Source of the DNA: UBA652 sp964598235
GTDB taxonomy: Bacteria > Pseudomonadota > Gammaproteobacteria > Nitrosococcales > Methylophagaceae
Length of the DNA: 17,767 nt
Assembly: GCA_964598235.1 (NCBI GenBank)
Contig: CAZRAY010000038.1
Span: 1 to 17,767, forward strand
Direction of reading: 5' to 3'
Positions within the stretch are counted from its first letter, which is position 1, and the number at the start of each line of letters is the position of its first letter. The notes beneath the pieces are model-generated. The model was not told where the DNA came from. It saw nothing but the letters and a program-made list of their open reading frames with translations, and made no database searches. Of the stretch, positions 1-8,563 are shown piece after piece. A program made the translations under genes and the position numbers.

Positions 1-756
1 AGAAAACCACTGAAAAACAGCTAAAAAAGCACCCGTTTTTGCCATTAACTCAAAAATGGTGAGATAACGTCCAAAATCAGGAGTCACTTCAAATTCTTTA
101 AACGGCGCGTAGCCTGGGGAGAGGACATCTACGGCAATAAGAAATTTTTGTTTAGGCAAGTAAACAAAAGAATCCGCATCATTGGAATGAAAATGACCTT
201 GGTTGATAAGCTCAATTCTATCGTCGCCCAAAGAAAGGGTGTGGTAATTTGTATATGAAATCGTAGGTGGTAGAATCTCTGGATTTGCACGGTGCGCAAG
301 GCTATTCGCAACGGATTCTTGAGCAATAACTTCTAGCCCTTCAATGGATTTGAATAGAGCAGATCCGCCAATATGATCTTTATGGCCATGGCTATAAACG
401 AGATATTTTATTTTTTGATCGGGTGCATATTGCGCAATAATAGCGGGTAGTTTATTGCCAAAGCTGGGCGGCGAGTCGAAGATAATAATGCCCTCCGCTG
501 TTTCAAGAAAAGCAGATTGATATACACCATCGGTAACATAGAATAGATGCGGTTTTATTTGGTTAACATACAAGCCCGTTTTAGGGTCAAGTGGCGGTTG
601 CCGTTTTTTAGTTTTTTCTATGGTGGATAAATAACGCGATATTTCCTTGCCATCGAAGGTTTCCGCTTTTGCGTAAACGGAGAAAATAAAGATCATTATC
701 AGTATTGATATCAAACCAAATAACAGGCTATCTCTTTTAGTTTTTATAGTATCCAT
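1..756 (-). CDS. Metallo-beta-lactamase-fold hydrolase, secreted (3' end cut by window edge)
   Basis: The minus-strand frame is open from an ATG at 754-756 to the window edge, giving 252 residues without a stop. Residues 1-31 look like a signal peptide: Lys/Arg-rich start, hydrophobic core at about 11-27, and a VYAKA cleavage site before Glu32, so the product is probably periplasmic or secreted. The MBL zinc motif HxHxDH is complete as HGHKDH at residues 123-128, preceded by an IIIFDSPP strand. Further on, GHFHSNDAD supplies the likely third metal-binding His, and AVDVLSPG the bridging Asp. These residues fit a hydrolase with two zinc ions. The substrate cannot be read from the sequence; beta-lactamase, lactonase and other hydrolase activities are all possible. 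An AGGG about 11 bases before the ATG is a plausible ribosome binding site. It is divergent from a LysR gene, which may control it. The C-terminus lies outside the window. Confidence 0.85.
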   Translation of the reverse strand, partial: MDTIKTKRDSLLFGLISILIMIFIFSVYAKAETFDGKEISRYLSTIEKTKKRQPPLDPKTGLYVNQIKPHLFYVTDGVYQSAFLETAEGIIIFDSPPSFGNKLPAIIAQYAPDQKIKYLVYSHGHKDHIGGSALFKSIEGLEVIAQESVANSLAHRANPEILPPTISYTNYHTLSLGDDRIELINQGHFHSNDADSFVYLPKQKFLIAVDVLSPGYAPFKEFEVTPDFGRYLTIFELMAKTGAFLAVFQWFS

Positions 757-777
757 CAGTTGTGTTTCCCTGTAAGT

Positions 778-795
778 TTAGATTGTAATGTCTAA
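778..795. promoter_or_regulatory. Inverted repeat, candidate LysR-type operator
   Basis: TTAGA at 778-782 and TCTAA at 791-795 are perfect reverse complements separated by 8 bases. The repeat lies between the divergent hydrolase and LysR genes, just downstream of a TATAAT-like box reading towards the hydrolase. LysR regulators usually bind interrupted dyads in such gaps, so this is the natural candidate site. The fit to the T-N11-A consensus is imperfect, and short repeats also arise by chance. Confidence 0.35.
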
Positions 796-804
796 CTGAG
801 CCAA

Positions 805-810
805 ATTATA
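805..810 (-). promoter_or_regulatory. Candidate -10 box for the hydrolase gene
   Basis: The minus strand reads TATAAT here, about 49 bases upstream of the hydrolase ATG. No good -35 hexamer is seen at 16-18 bases spacing (TTTTTC at 17), which would suit an activator-dependent promoter. The inverted repeat at 778-795 would then lie near the transcript start. Confidence 0.35.
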
Positions 811-860
811 AGTGACCAGTGGCAATGGAAAAACAGTGGTTTAAGTGAAACATCTGTGCG

Positions 861-866
861 TATAAT
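861..866 (+). promoter_or_regulatory. Candidate -10 box for the LysR gene (leaderless transcript)
   Basis: A perfect TATAAT lies only 6 bases before the ATG at 873. Transcription usually begins about 6-8 bases after a -10 box, so the transcript would start at or next to the start codon. No Shine-Dalgarno-like sequence precedes that ATG, which agrees with leaderless translation. No convincing -35 element is visible. Confidence 0.4.
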
Positions 867-872
867 GCATAA

Positions 873-1811
873 ATGGATGTATTGAGCTTAAAAATATTTC
901 TTGATGTGGCGCGGCGTAATAGCTTCTCGGAGGTGGCGCGTGATCGTAATGTGTCGCCATCAACAATCTCACGCACGATTGCTACGCTGGAGGAAGAATT
1001 GGGTGCGCGCCTATTCCAGCGTAGCACTCGGCATTTAGCGCTGACCGAAGCGGGGGCAGATTATTTTTCTCAAGTTGAATCCTCAGTGGGAGAGATTGAG
1101 CAAGCAGGAATAAATGCAAGTGAGTGGCGTGGCGTGGCTCAGGGAACCTTGCGAATCACTGCGCCTGTTGATTTCGGACAGCTAGCGATTGTACCTTTAT
1201 TGCCTGTTTTTGCTATGCGCTATCCAGAAATAAAATTTGATTTATTGTTTTCTGACGCGATGATGGATTTGTTGGCAGAGCGTATTGATATTGCAGTTCG
1301 ACTCGGCCCTCCCTCTGATTATTCTTATATTGGCACAAAACTTTTTGATGAGGGTCTTGTCGTATGCGCCAGCCAATCTTATTTGAAACGGCATAGTCGA
1401 CCCCAGCAGCCAAGAGATGTTGGTGAACATAATTGTATGCATTTTTCATTGCCCGCCTATACACAATGGTGTTTCCACAAAGGCAATGGACGTGAGACGA
1501 TAAATATACAAAGTAATCTGCAGGTGAGTAATTCCGTTGTGCTCAAAAATTGTGCTTTAGGGGATATGGGCCTTGCCTTACTGCCTCGTTGGGCGGTTTG
1601 GCAAGAAATTGAAAATGGCCAGCTAGTAGATTTATTTCCTGATTATCAGGTTTTGGCGCCCGATGTAACAACAGCCGCATGGTTGATGTATCCATCGCGT
1701 AATCATTTGCCCCAGAAAGTCAGCGCCTTTATTGATTTTATGAAAACAGAATTTAATCATTGGCCTAAGGACTATAAATTGCCGAGGGCTGCTAACGAGC
1801 TGAATAGTTGA
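873..1811 (+). CDS. LysR family transcriptional regulator
   Basis: This 312-residue protein has the typical LysR length and layout. Residues 1-60 form the winged helix-turn-helix: the start MDVLSLKIFLDVARRNSFSE, then VSPSTISRTIATLEEELGARLFQRS and a LTEAG turn. A linker helix follows, then a periplasmic-binding-protein-like effector domain at about 90-295 (GTLRITAPVDFGQLAIVPLL, IDIAVRLGPPSDYSYIG, GDMGLALLPRW). The N-terminus matches the family start, which supports the ATG at 873 even though no ribosome binding site precedes it. It resembles the subgroup that controls a neighbouring, divergently transcribed enzyme gene, so the hydrolase at 1-756 is the likely target. The effector molecule is unknown. 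The gene converges with rlhA, with only 23 bases between them. Confidence 0.93.
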   Translation: MDVLSLKIFLDVARRNSFSEVARDRNVSPSTISRTIATLEEELGARLFQRSTRHLALTEAGADYFSQVESSVGEIEQAGINASEWRGVAQGTLRITAPVDFGQLAIVPLLPVFAMRYPEIKFDLLFSDAMMDLLAERIDIAVRLGPPSDYSYIGTKLFDEGLVVCASQSYLKRHSRPQQPRDVGEHNCMHFSLPAYTQWCFHKGNGRETINIQSNLQVSNSVVLKNCALGDMGLALLPRWAVWQEIENGQLVDLFPDYQVLAPDVTTAAWLMYPSRNHLPQKVSAFIDFMKTEFNHWPKDYKLPRAANELNS

Positions 1812-1834
1812 CTCAACAGGCATATATATTCGAT

Positions 1835-3751
1835 CTAAGATGATTTTGGGTGAAGCACAACCGTTTGCGGTGGCCCCATTTTAATCACAGGTTTGCGGAT
1901 TTTACCCATCACATGCATCTCGCAAGGTTTGCAATCGAATTTTAAGGTGAATTTATCATTGCCGTTAATGAGCGTCATTGGTTCGGCGGTGACCGTGCCT
2001 TGTACGCCAATCACGCCTTTTGCTTCCTTGGGGCATAGCCCATGGCTAAAGCGCAGACAATGTTTGGTGATCATCAGCGGTACTTCATCTAATTCTTCAT
2101 TGGCTTCATACGCCTTCGAGATAAGTTTTACACCGTGTTTTTCGTAAAATTTCCGTGCTTTTTGATTATAAACATTGGCAAGAAAGCTTAGAGTATCGTC
2201 CGGATACGTGGCAAGTGGCTCCGCAGCTGGGCGGCGCGCTGGACGTGCATAGCCTAATTCACGCGTAAGGATGAGTTGCTCAACCGCATCGCGGCGTAAT
2301 GCTTTGACGATTGATCCAGGTATAAACCATGTTTGCGTTGTGTTGAGTTGAATATCTCTGGCGATAAAATCTGTGGTGCCGAGTTTGGCTAAATTTTCAC
2401 GTAAATGGGTAATCGCTTTCTCGGCAGCATCAGCAGGCTGCTTGTCTACAATGCAATCAGCCGTGGCGCTAAAACCCGCTTCGTCTATTGCGGAGAGCGC
2501 AAAGCCACTGGATGTTTCCGTTAGAATTAGATCCACGGCGATGTTGCGTTGTGCAGACTGTTTTTCGAGCAAGCGGATAAAGACATGGTCGCGATTGCGA
2601 TAGAGCACAGTGTTATTGCGAATATCGATGGGCATCTCATTAGGGAATAGCTTATTACCCTCAACGGTATTCACCCGTAAGCCGACTAATTCCTTATGCA
2701 CATCAAAAAAGCACACACCATCGCCATTATGTAATTCGGTGTCTGTCTCAACGATGATGAAATCCGTACCCACTTTGATTACTTTACCTAATTTTTCGCC
2801 TGAAAACTTGGGCGTATCAAAAGCCCCAATATCCGCTTGGCGACCGTTGGTGAAATAGTCGGTGGCGCTGCGATTAAAAGTCTTTTCCGGCTGTGGGGTA
2901 AACGTGATTTTGCTGCTGCCATCTGATGATTTTGCCAATTCAGGGCGTTCATTCAATATTGCATCAAGCAGCTGTCGGTAGTGTGCCGTTGCATTTTTAA
3001 CGTAGGGCAAATCTTTATAGCGGCCTTCGATCTTAAAGGAGCTCACGCCGGCATTGACTAAAGCGAGTAGGTTGGCACTCTGATCGTTATCTTTCATCGA
3101 TAGATAATGTTTATCTTTGCCGATAATACGGCCAGCTTGATCTTCCAAGGTAAAGGGTAGGCGACATTCCTGCGAGCATTCACCACGATTGGCACTGCGG
3201 CCGGTGTGGGCATGGCTAATAAAGCATTGACCACTAAAGGCCACACATAAAGCGCCATGAATAAAATATTCTAAATTGGCGGTGGTGGCATCTGCGATTT
3301 GCTTCACTGTGTGTAAATCCATCTCGCGCGCTAACACAATTTGAGAGAAACCAGCCTGATCTAAAAAAGCCGCTTTTTCAACCGTGCGAATATCGGTTTG
3401 CGTGCTGGCATGCAGTTGAATCGGTGGTAAATCCATCTCCAGTAAGCCCATATCTTGAATAATCAACGCATCCACGCCTGCATCATAGAGCTGGTGAACT
3501 TGCTTTTGCGCCGTTTCTAGCTCGTTATCGTGAAAAATCGTATTTAGGGCAACAAATACTTCAGCATGGTAGCGTCGTGCATGGGTGACTAAGCGTGCAA
3601 TATCTTCAATAGAATTAGGCGCTTTCGCGCGCGCGCCAAAGCTAGGCCCACCGATATACACTGCATCCGCGCCATGATTGATTGCTTCAATCCCAAAATC
3701 AGCATTTTTGGCAGGGGCAAGCAGTTCTAGGTGGCGGCGTATTTTTTGCAT
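1835..3751 (-). CDS. rlhA: U32 family protein, 23S rRNA 5-hydroxycytidine C2501 synthase (RlhA)
   Basis: The 638-residue protein matches the length and features of E. coli RlhA (YdcP). RlhA hydroxylates C2501 of 23S rRNA, in the peptidyl transferase centre, and needs iron and a prephenate-derived cofactor. The N-terminal barrel begins LELLAPAKNADFGIEAINHG and continues with GADAVYIGGPSFGAR. The U32 signature is at about 160-200 (EYFIHGALC, SGQC, RGECSQEC), with Cys169, 176, 192 and 196 as probable Fe-S ligands. A C-terminal Cys-containing region (HCLRFSHGLCPKEAKG and FDCKPCEMHVMGKIRKP) is also typical of this longer branch. The start is 13 bases after the prfA stop, on the same strand, so it is probably co-transcribed with hemA-prfA. 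No strong Shine-Dalgarno is seen. Many databases still label this family a collagenase-like protease; the RNA role is the better-supported one. Confidence 0.88.
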   Translation of the reverse strand: MQKIRRHLELLAPAKNADFGIEAINHGADAVYIGGPSFGARAKAPNSIEDIARLVTHARRYHAEVFVALNTIFHDNELETAQKQVHQLYDAGVDALIIQDMGLLEMDLPPIQLHASTQTDIRTVEKAAFLDQAGFSQIVLAREMDLHTVKQIADATTANLEYFIHGALCVAFSGQCFISHAHTGRSANRGECSQECRLPFTLEDQAGRIIGKDKHYLSMKDNDQSANLLALVNAGVSSFKIEGRYKDLPYVKNATAHYRQLLDAILNERPELAKSSDGSSKITFTPQPEKTFNRSATDYFTNGRQADIGAFDTPKFSGEKLGKVIKVGTDFIIVETDTELHNGDGVCFFDVHKELVGLRVNTVEGNKLFPNEMPIDIRNNTVLYRNRDHVFIRLLEKQSAQRNIAVDLILTETSSGFALSAIDEAGFSATADCIVDKQPADAAEKAITHLRENLAKLGTTDFIARDIQLNTTQTWFIPGSIVKALRRDAVEQLILTRELGYARPARRPAAEPLATYPDDTLSFLANVYNQKARKFYEKHGVKLISKAYEANEELDEVPLMITKHCLRFSHGLCPKEAKGVIGVQGTVTAEPMTLINGNDKFTLKFDCKPCEMHVMGKIRKPVIKMGPPQTVVLHPKSS

Positions 3752-3764
3752 TTCAATGAGGTGG

Positions 3765-4853
3765 CTATTCGCCCTCAGCCAAAGCAGCTAACTGATCTGC
3801 TTGATATTCGTTAATCAGCGGTTCGATCAGCTGACTTAAATCACCTTCCATTATCTCTGCGAGTTTATAGAGGGTGAGGTTGATACGATGGTCAGAAACA
3901 CGCCCTTGTGGATAGTTATAGGTGCGGATCCGTTCCGAACGATCGCCACTGCCGACAAGGAGTTTGCGAGTTTCAGCTTGTTCGGCATCTTGTTTATCTT
4001 GTTTTTCAGACATGATGCGAGATTGCAAAACAGACATGGCTTGCGCCCGATTTTTATGCTGTGAGCGTTGGTCTTGGCATTCGACGACAATGCCTGTGGG
4101 TAAATGCGTGATTCGAATGGCAGAGTCAGTTTTGTTGACATGCTGGCCGCCGGCACCTGAGGCGCGGAAGGTGTCTACGCGCAGATCAGCAGGGTTGATT
4201 TTAATTTGATCGATCTCATCGATTTCGGGCATGATGGCGACGGTGCAGGCAGAAGTATGGATCCGGCCTTGTGATTCGGTGGTGGGCACACGTTGTACGC
4301 GGTGGCCACCCGATTCAAATTTGAGCTGGGAATAAGCACCTTCACCGATAATGCGGATAACCACTTCTTTATAGCCGCCTTGCTCGCTTTCTTGGGTGTT
4401 AATAATCTCTACTTGCCAGCGGCGGTTATCCGCATATTTGGTATACATACGATAGAGATCGCCCGCGAATAACGCAGCTTCATCACCACCGGTGCCTGCG
4501 CGGACTTCTAAAAAGAGATTGCGCGCATCATTCGGATCTTTAGGCAGCAATAGTTTTTGTAGGTTGAGCTCGAGTTCATCGCGCTGGTTTTCCGCATTGG
4601 CAAACTCTTCTTTGGCCATTTCTCGCATGTCAGGATCTTCTTCTTTCAACATACTTTTAGCATCGGCTCGCGCATTTTCATTTTCTTGGTAAGCTTGAAA
4701 TGTTTTGATCACGGGCTCAAGTTGCGCATACTCCTGCGATAATGCACGGAACTTGTTTTGATCTGCCATGGTGTCGGGCTCGGAAAGCAGGCCGCTGATC
4801 TCTTCATGGCGATCAACTAGGGCTTCAAGTTTGAGTTTTATCGAGTCTTTCAC
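3765..4853 (-). CDS. prfA: Peptide chain release factor 1
   Basis: RF1 reads UAA and UAG in the ribosomal A site and triggers peptide release. The 362-residue protein is full length. The codon-recognition motif is PTT at 190-192 (E. coli has PAT, so the PxT pattern of RF1 is kept), which separates it from RF2 with SPF. The catalytic GGQ is at 235-237 in ASGAGGQHVNKTDSAIR, followed by QDQRSQHKNRAQA. An N-terminal helical domain covers about 1-110. The start codon is GTG (minus strand, 4853-4851) and overlaps the hemA stop as GTGA, which suggests translational coupling. AAGGA lies about 11 bases upstream, a longer spacing than usual. prmC, which methylates the GGQ glutamine and often follows prfA, is not the next gene. 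Confidence 0.97.
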   Translation of the reverse strand: MKDSIKLKLEALVDRHEEISGLLSEPDTMADQNKFRALSQEYAQLEPVIKTFQAYQENENARADAKSMLKEEDPDMREMAKEEFANAENQRDELELNLQKLLLPKDPNDARNLFLEVRAGTGGDEAALFAGDLYRMYTKYADNRRWQVEIINTQESEQGGYKEVVIRIIGEGAYSQLKFESGGHRVQRVPTTESQGRIHTSACTVAIMPEIDEIDQIKINPADLRVDTFRASGAGGQHVNKTDSAIRITHLPTGIVVECQDQRSQHKNRAQAMSVLQSRIMSEKQDKQDAEQAETRKLLVGSGDRSERIRTYNYPQGRVSDHRINLTLYKLAEIMEGDLSQLIEPLINEYQADQLAALAEGE

Positions 4854-6115
4854 GAGGGTGGAGATCCTTTGAGGTTAAATAGGGTGCGCGCGGCATCTAT
4901 GAGGCTATTATCACCGTTTGTGCCGGCTTCACGCAATTGTTGGCTGGGTGTGTGGAGCAATTTCTGAGTCAGCTGGCGGCTAAATTCAGCCAGTACCTCT
5001 TCGACTGCTTGGCCATTTTCTATTTGTTTTTTTGCTTGAAAAAGTAAGCGTTCACTTTTTAATTCTAAACTGTTTCTTAAGGCGGTTATTGTTGGCACGA
5101 CTTCTTGAGAACGTAGCCAACCGCTAAAGTGGTCAACATGGTGTTCAATAATTTCTTCAGCTTGTTTGGCGGCATCACGGCGTGATTGCAGGCTTTCTTC
5201 GATGATGTTGTGTAGGTCATCTACGGTGTAGAGATAGATATCTTCTAGGCTACTGACTTCGGGCTCAATATCGCGCGGGACAGCAATATCGACCATAAAG
5301 ATCGGGCGACGTTTGCGTTGTTTGAGTGCGCGTTCAATCGTGCCTTTGCCTAAGATAGGGAGTTGGCTGGCGGTGGCGCTGATCACGATATCGGCTTCGG
5401 CGAGATGATCAGGCATTTCGCTGAGGCTAATGCCATAGCCATTAAATTGTTGCGCGAGTTGATGGGCGCGTTCAACGGTTCGATTGGCAATAATGATGCG
5501 GCCGACACCATTATCTTTGAGGTGGCGCGCGGTTAGCTCAATGGTTTCGCCCGCGCCGATCAAGAGTGCTGTGGCGCTAGGCAAGTCAGCAAAAATACGT
5601 TTGGCGAGGCTGACCGCAGCAAAGGCGATAGAAACAGGGCTGCTACCAATTTGTGTGTCGGTGCGCACTTGTTTGGCAACCGTGAAACTATGTTGGAACA
5701 ATTTGCCTAAAGGTTTGCCTAAGGTATTAGCGTTGAGGGCTTGGCTATAGGCGGTTTTGATCTGGCCAAGAATTTGCGGTTCACCGAGCACCATAGAATC
5801 GAGCCCACAGGCGACACGGAAGAGATGTTGGATGGCGTCTTGATCATGGTGACGATAGAGATGTTGGTCTAGGCTACCATTAGGTAAGTCGTGATATTGA
5901 TGGAGCCAATTTGCGAGGGTATTGGGTTTGTCGGCATGGAGTTGGCAATAAATTTCAGTACGATTGCAGGTCGATACGATGACGGCTTCAGCCACTTCGG
6001 GTAGCTGATGCAATGCCTGCAAGGCCGCCGGAATGGCATCAGCATTAAAAGCGAGCCGTTCACGGATGGCCACAGGGGCAGATTGATGATTGATGCCGTA
6101 GCTAACAAAGTGCAT
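4850..6115 (-). CDS. hemA: Glutamyl-tRNA reductase
   Basis: HemA reduces glutamyl-tRNA(Glu) to glutamate-1-semialdehyde with NADPH, the first committed step of C5-pathway haem synthesis. The 421-residue protein has the catalytic Cys50 in VIVSTCNRTEIY, the substrate-binding GLDSMVLGEPQILGQIK, an NADPH-binding Rossmann segment (ATALLIGAGETIELTARHL), and VDIAVPRDIEPEV. A helical dimerisation region forms the C-terminus. The ATG at 6113-6115 matches the family N-terminus (MHFVSYGINHQSAPV). No Shine-Dalgarno precedes it; the upstream region is AT-rich. A TAGAAT at 6158-6153 (minus strand) could be a -10 box but lacks a good -35. The gene is divergent from the TPR lipoprotein gene and overlaps prfA by 4 bases. 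Confidence 0.97.
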   Translation of the reverse strand: MHFVSYGINHQSAPVAIRERLAFNADAIPAALQALHQLPEVAEAVIVSTCNRTEIYCQLHADKPNTLANWLHQYHDLPNGSLDQHLYRHHDQDAIQHLFRVACGLDSMVLGEPQILGQIKTAYSQALNANTLGKPLGKLFQHSFTVAKQVRTDTQIGSSPVSIAFAAVSLAKRIFADLPSATALLIGAGETIELTARHLKDNGVGRIIIANRTVERAHQLAQQFNGYGISLSEMPDHLAEADIVISATASQLPILGKGTIERALKQRKRRPIFMVDIAVPRDIEPEVSSLEDIYLYTVDDLHNIIEESLQSRRDAAKQAEEIIEHHVDHFSGWLRSQEVVPTITALRNSLELKSERLLFQAKKQIENGQAVEEVLAEFSRQLTQKLLHTPSQQLREAGTNGDNSLIDAARTLFNLKGSPPS

Positions 6116-6200
6116 ATATTATAAATTATGGTAGATAGAGATTAAGTACGGTATTCTAACAAAACTGAGCCGTAACAATCCGATTGATAATGGGATAGGA

Positions 6201-7958
6201 ATGAAGAGACAGACAAAATTAGGCATGATATTGCTAGCGTCAATGCTTTGGCTGGTCGCGTGTGTTACGACATCGCCTGTAGCGCCTGGGGAAGGGAAGG
6301 ATTTAGATAAGACAACTGATCTTGCTGAAGCGGCGGTCTTACCAGTGGAACCCGTGCCTGATTTACCTCTGACAACAGAGCTGATGTATTACATTTTAGC
6401 TGCGGAAGTGGCAGAGCAGCGCGGCAATATTCCGCTGGCAGCAGAGATGTATCATGAAGCTTCTAAGTTGGTGCGGTCGCAATCAGTGGCAAGGCGTTCA
6501 GCAGGGATCGCGACACGAACGCGAAACTTGGAGATGGTTGATCGGGCGATGGCACGCTGGGTTGAATTAGAACCAGAGAGTGCGGAAGCACAAATGGTGA
6601 GTGCCTCTGTTTTGATCACGCAACAAGATTTGGTTAAAGCCGCAAAGGCACTCGAGGCGGCAATAGAGCTTAAACCTGAGAACAAGACAGATTATTTTGT
6701 TGAAGTGACCAGTCTCTTGGCGAATACAGATGGTATCGATGCGCAGCAAGCGATGGATTTTGTGTCGGGTTTAACGGCTTACCAACAAAATGATCCTGAT
6801 GCCTTATTTTCTTATGCACGACTCGCGGCACATTTCAAAAAATTTGATTTGGCCTTGCCGGTCGTGGATAAGGTATTAAATTCGGGGCCTCAAGTTGAAG
6901 GTGCCGTGTTATTAAAGGCTGATATTTTAGATAGCCAAGGTAAAAAACCAGAGAGTTTAGCGGTGCTTGAAAAGGCGAGTAAAAAAGCAGATGTAAGCGA
7001 TAATTTATTGCAAGCTTATGCGCAGGCATTGGTGGCCAATGGAAAAAATTCAGAAGCCACAAGTGTATTGACAGCGCTATATGAAAAAGATCCTGAAAAT
7101 GAGCAAGTGGCGCTGACACTAGGTTTGTTGGCGATGGATTTAAAACAATACAAGGAAGCGAAAGGGTATTTTTCTGAGGTCATAAAGCTAGGTGATAGCA
7201 GTCGGCAGGCCACCTATTTTATGGGGATTGCTGCAGAAGAGAATGAGGAGAAAGATTTAGCACTCACCTGGTTTGCAGCGGTGCTACCAGAAAGCCGACA
7301 TTATTATACGGCGCAGGGCCGGTATGTGAATATTTTGGCGGAGCAAGGGAAAATGCATGAGGCGCGTCAGCATTTTGTATTGCTTCGAAAAGCAACACCA
7401 GAGGCAGCTGCAGGTTATTATGGCTATGAAGCCACTTTTTTGCGTGAACATGGTCAAGATCAGACGGCATTTGATGTCTATACGGAAAGCCTAGACATGT
7501 TTCCCGATAACACAGATTTACGTTATGGCCGTGCAATGGTCTCCGAGCCATTAGATAAGCTGGATGTGTTGGAAGCTGATCTGAAACGGGTATTGGAATT
7601 AGAGCCTAATAATGCGGATGCATTGAATGCCTTAGGTTATACCTTGGCGGATAAAACGGATCGATATCAAGAGGCGAAAGCCTTGATTAGCCGCGCCATT
7701 GCCGTGCGGCCACAGGATCCTTTTTTCTTAGATAGTTTGGGCTGGGTACATTATCGTTTAGGCAATTTAGCCGAAGCTGTTTTATATTTACAGCGGGCGG
7801 TTGATTTGCAGCCAGATGTCGAGATGTTGGCGCATTTGGGTGAAGTGCTATGGCAGAAAGGGGAAAAAGAGAAAGCAAAGCAAGTATGGCAACAAGCACG
7901 TGAAAAAGAGGCGGATAATGCCTTTCTGCAAGAAACCGTGCAGCGGTTACAGCATTAA
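6201..7958 (+). CDS. lbcA: TPR-repeat outer-membrane lipoprotein, LbcA-like
   Basis: The 585-residue protein starts with a lipoprotein signal peptide: MKRQTKLGM, a hydrophobic stretch, and a LVAC lipobox with Cys21. Asp is not at +2 (Val-Thr-Thr follow), which agrees with outer-membrane sorting. After a short linker, nearly the whole protein from about residue 62 is tetratricopeptide-like helices, for example AAEMYHEASKLV, AAKALEAAIELKPEN, EALFSYARLA-type pairs, and clear C-terminal repeats (EAKALISRAIAVRPQDP, EAVLYLQRAVDLQP, KAKQVWQQAREKEADN). Position between hemA and lolB and the length match P. aeruginosa PA4667 (LbcA), an adaptor that brings peptidoglycan hydrolases to the CtpA protease. 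Orthology is inferred from synteny and architecture, not from alignment. AGGA lies directly before the ATG and GGGA 5 bases before it. The stop overlaps the lolB start (TAATG). Confidence 0.8.
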   Translation: MKRQTKLGMILLASMLWLVACVTTSPVAPGEGKDLDKTTDLAEAAVLPVEPVPDLPLTTELMYYILAAEVAEQRGNIPLAAEMYHEASKLVRSQSVARRSAGIATRTRNLEMVDRAMARWVELEPESAEAQMVSASVLITQQDLVKAAKALEAAIELKPENKTDYFVEVTSLLANTDGIDAQQAMDFVSGLTAYQQNDPDALFSYARLAAHFKKFDLALPVVDKVLNSGPQVEGAVLLKADILDSQGKKPESLAVLEKASKKADVSDNLLQAYAQALVANGKNSEATSVLTALYEKDPENEQVALTLGLLAMDLKQYKEAKGYFSEVIKLGDSSRQATYFMGIAAEENEEKDLALTWFAAVLPESRHYYTAQGRYVNILAEQGKMHEARQHFVLLRKATPEAAAGYYGYEATFLREHGQDQTAFDVYTESLDMFPDNTDLRYGRAMVSEPLDKLDVLEADLKRVLELEPNNADALNALGYTLADKTDRYQEAKALISRAIAVRPQDPFFLDSLGWVHYRLGNLAEAVLYLQRAVDLQPDVEMLAHLGEVLWQKGEKEKAKQVWQQAREKEADNAFLQETVQRLQH

Positions 7959-8563
7959 TGAAGCTACAACGTCAGGGTATTATCGTTGCCCTTATATTGC
8001 TGCTGACAGCGTGTGTGACACCACCACCAACCTCAACAGATGATTTGAATGCGCGGTGGCAACAGCGCCAAACGGCGTTAATGGCATTAACCCATTGGCA
8101 ATTTAAGGCGCGCTCGTCAATTCGGCAGGATAAAGAATCATGGCAAGCGAGCCTCCGCTGGCAGCAAAGTTCGACCGATTATGAAGTGCAAGTATTGGGG
8201 CCTTTTTCGATGGGCGGCCTCATATTAAAAGGCGATGATCAGCAAGTGATACTCACGCTTGCCGATGGACAGCAGTGGCAAGCAAAGGCACCCGAGGGCT
8301 TGTTAAAGCAAGCGACAGGCTGGCAATTACCAATCAGCGCCTTACGTTATTGGGTGCGTGGTTTACCGGCAACGAACTTACCGTTGACGAAAAAAGAATT
8401 AAATGATGATGCGCAGATCGTCGCCATGACACAAGGTGAATGGCAGATAAAATTTCCTGAATATATGAAGGTGAAAGGCAAGCTGCTGCCCCGAAAAGTA
8501 TTCATCGAGAATAGTCAGTTGCATTTAAAAATGGTCATAGATAAATGGCAATTGGGAGCGTAA
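7958..8563 (+). CDS. lolB: Outer-membrane lipoprotein receptor LolB
   Basis: LolB accepts lipoproteins from the periplasmic carrier LolA and inserts them into the outer membrane. The 201-residue length is near that of E. coli LolB (207). The signal peptide MKLQRQGIIVALILLLTAC ends in a lipobox with Cys19, followed by Val-Thr-Pro-Pro-Pro. The mature part has the LolB pattern: NARWQQRQTALMALTHWQFKARSSI, then a beta-rich barrel with DYEVQVLGPFSMGGLILKGDDQ and WQLPISALRYWVRGLP. Its ATG shares a base with the upstream TAA, and its 3' end overlaps ispE by 19 bases, so lbcA-lolB-ispE are very probably translated from one message. Confidence 0.95.
   Translation: MKLQRQGIIVALILLLTACVTPPPTSTDDLNARWQQRQTALMALTHWQFKARSSIRQDKESWQASLRWQQSSTDYEVQVLGPFSMGGLILKGDDQQVILTLADGQQWQAKAPEGLLKQATGWQLPISALRYWVRGLPATNLPLTKKELNDDAQIVAMTQGEWQIKFPEYMKVKGKLLPRKVFIENSQLHLKMVIDKWQLGA

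Noticed and set aside
129..326. Short minus-strand open frame of 65 codons
   Set aside because: It overlaps the metallo-hydrolase in another frame on the same strand; the hydrolase frame has the zinc motif and signal peptide.
1807..1817. GTTGACTCAAC palindrome at the LysR stop
   Set aside because: Only 5-base arms around one base and no T-run; likely chance in the convergent gap.
6118..6123. TATAAT on the minus strand just before hemA
   Set aside because: It is 2 bases from the ATG, so transcription would start inside the gene.
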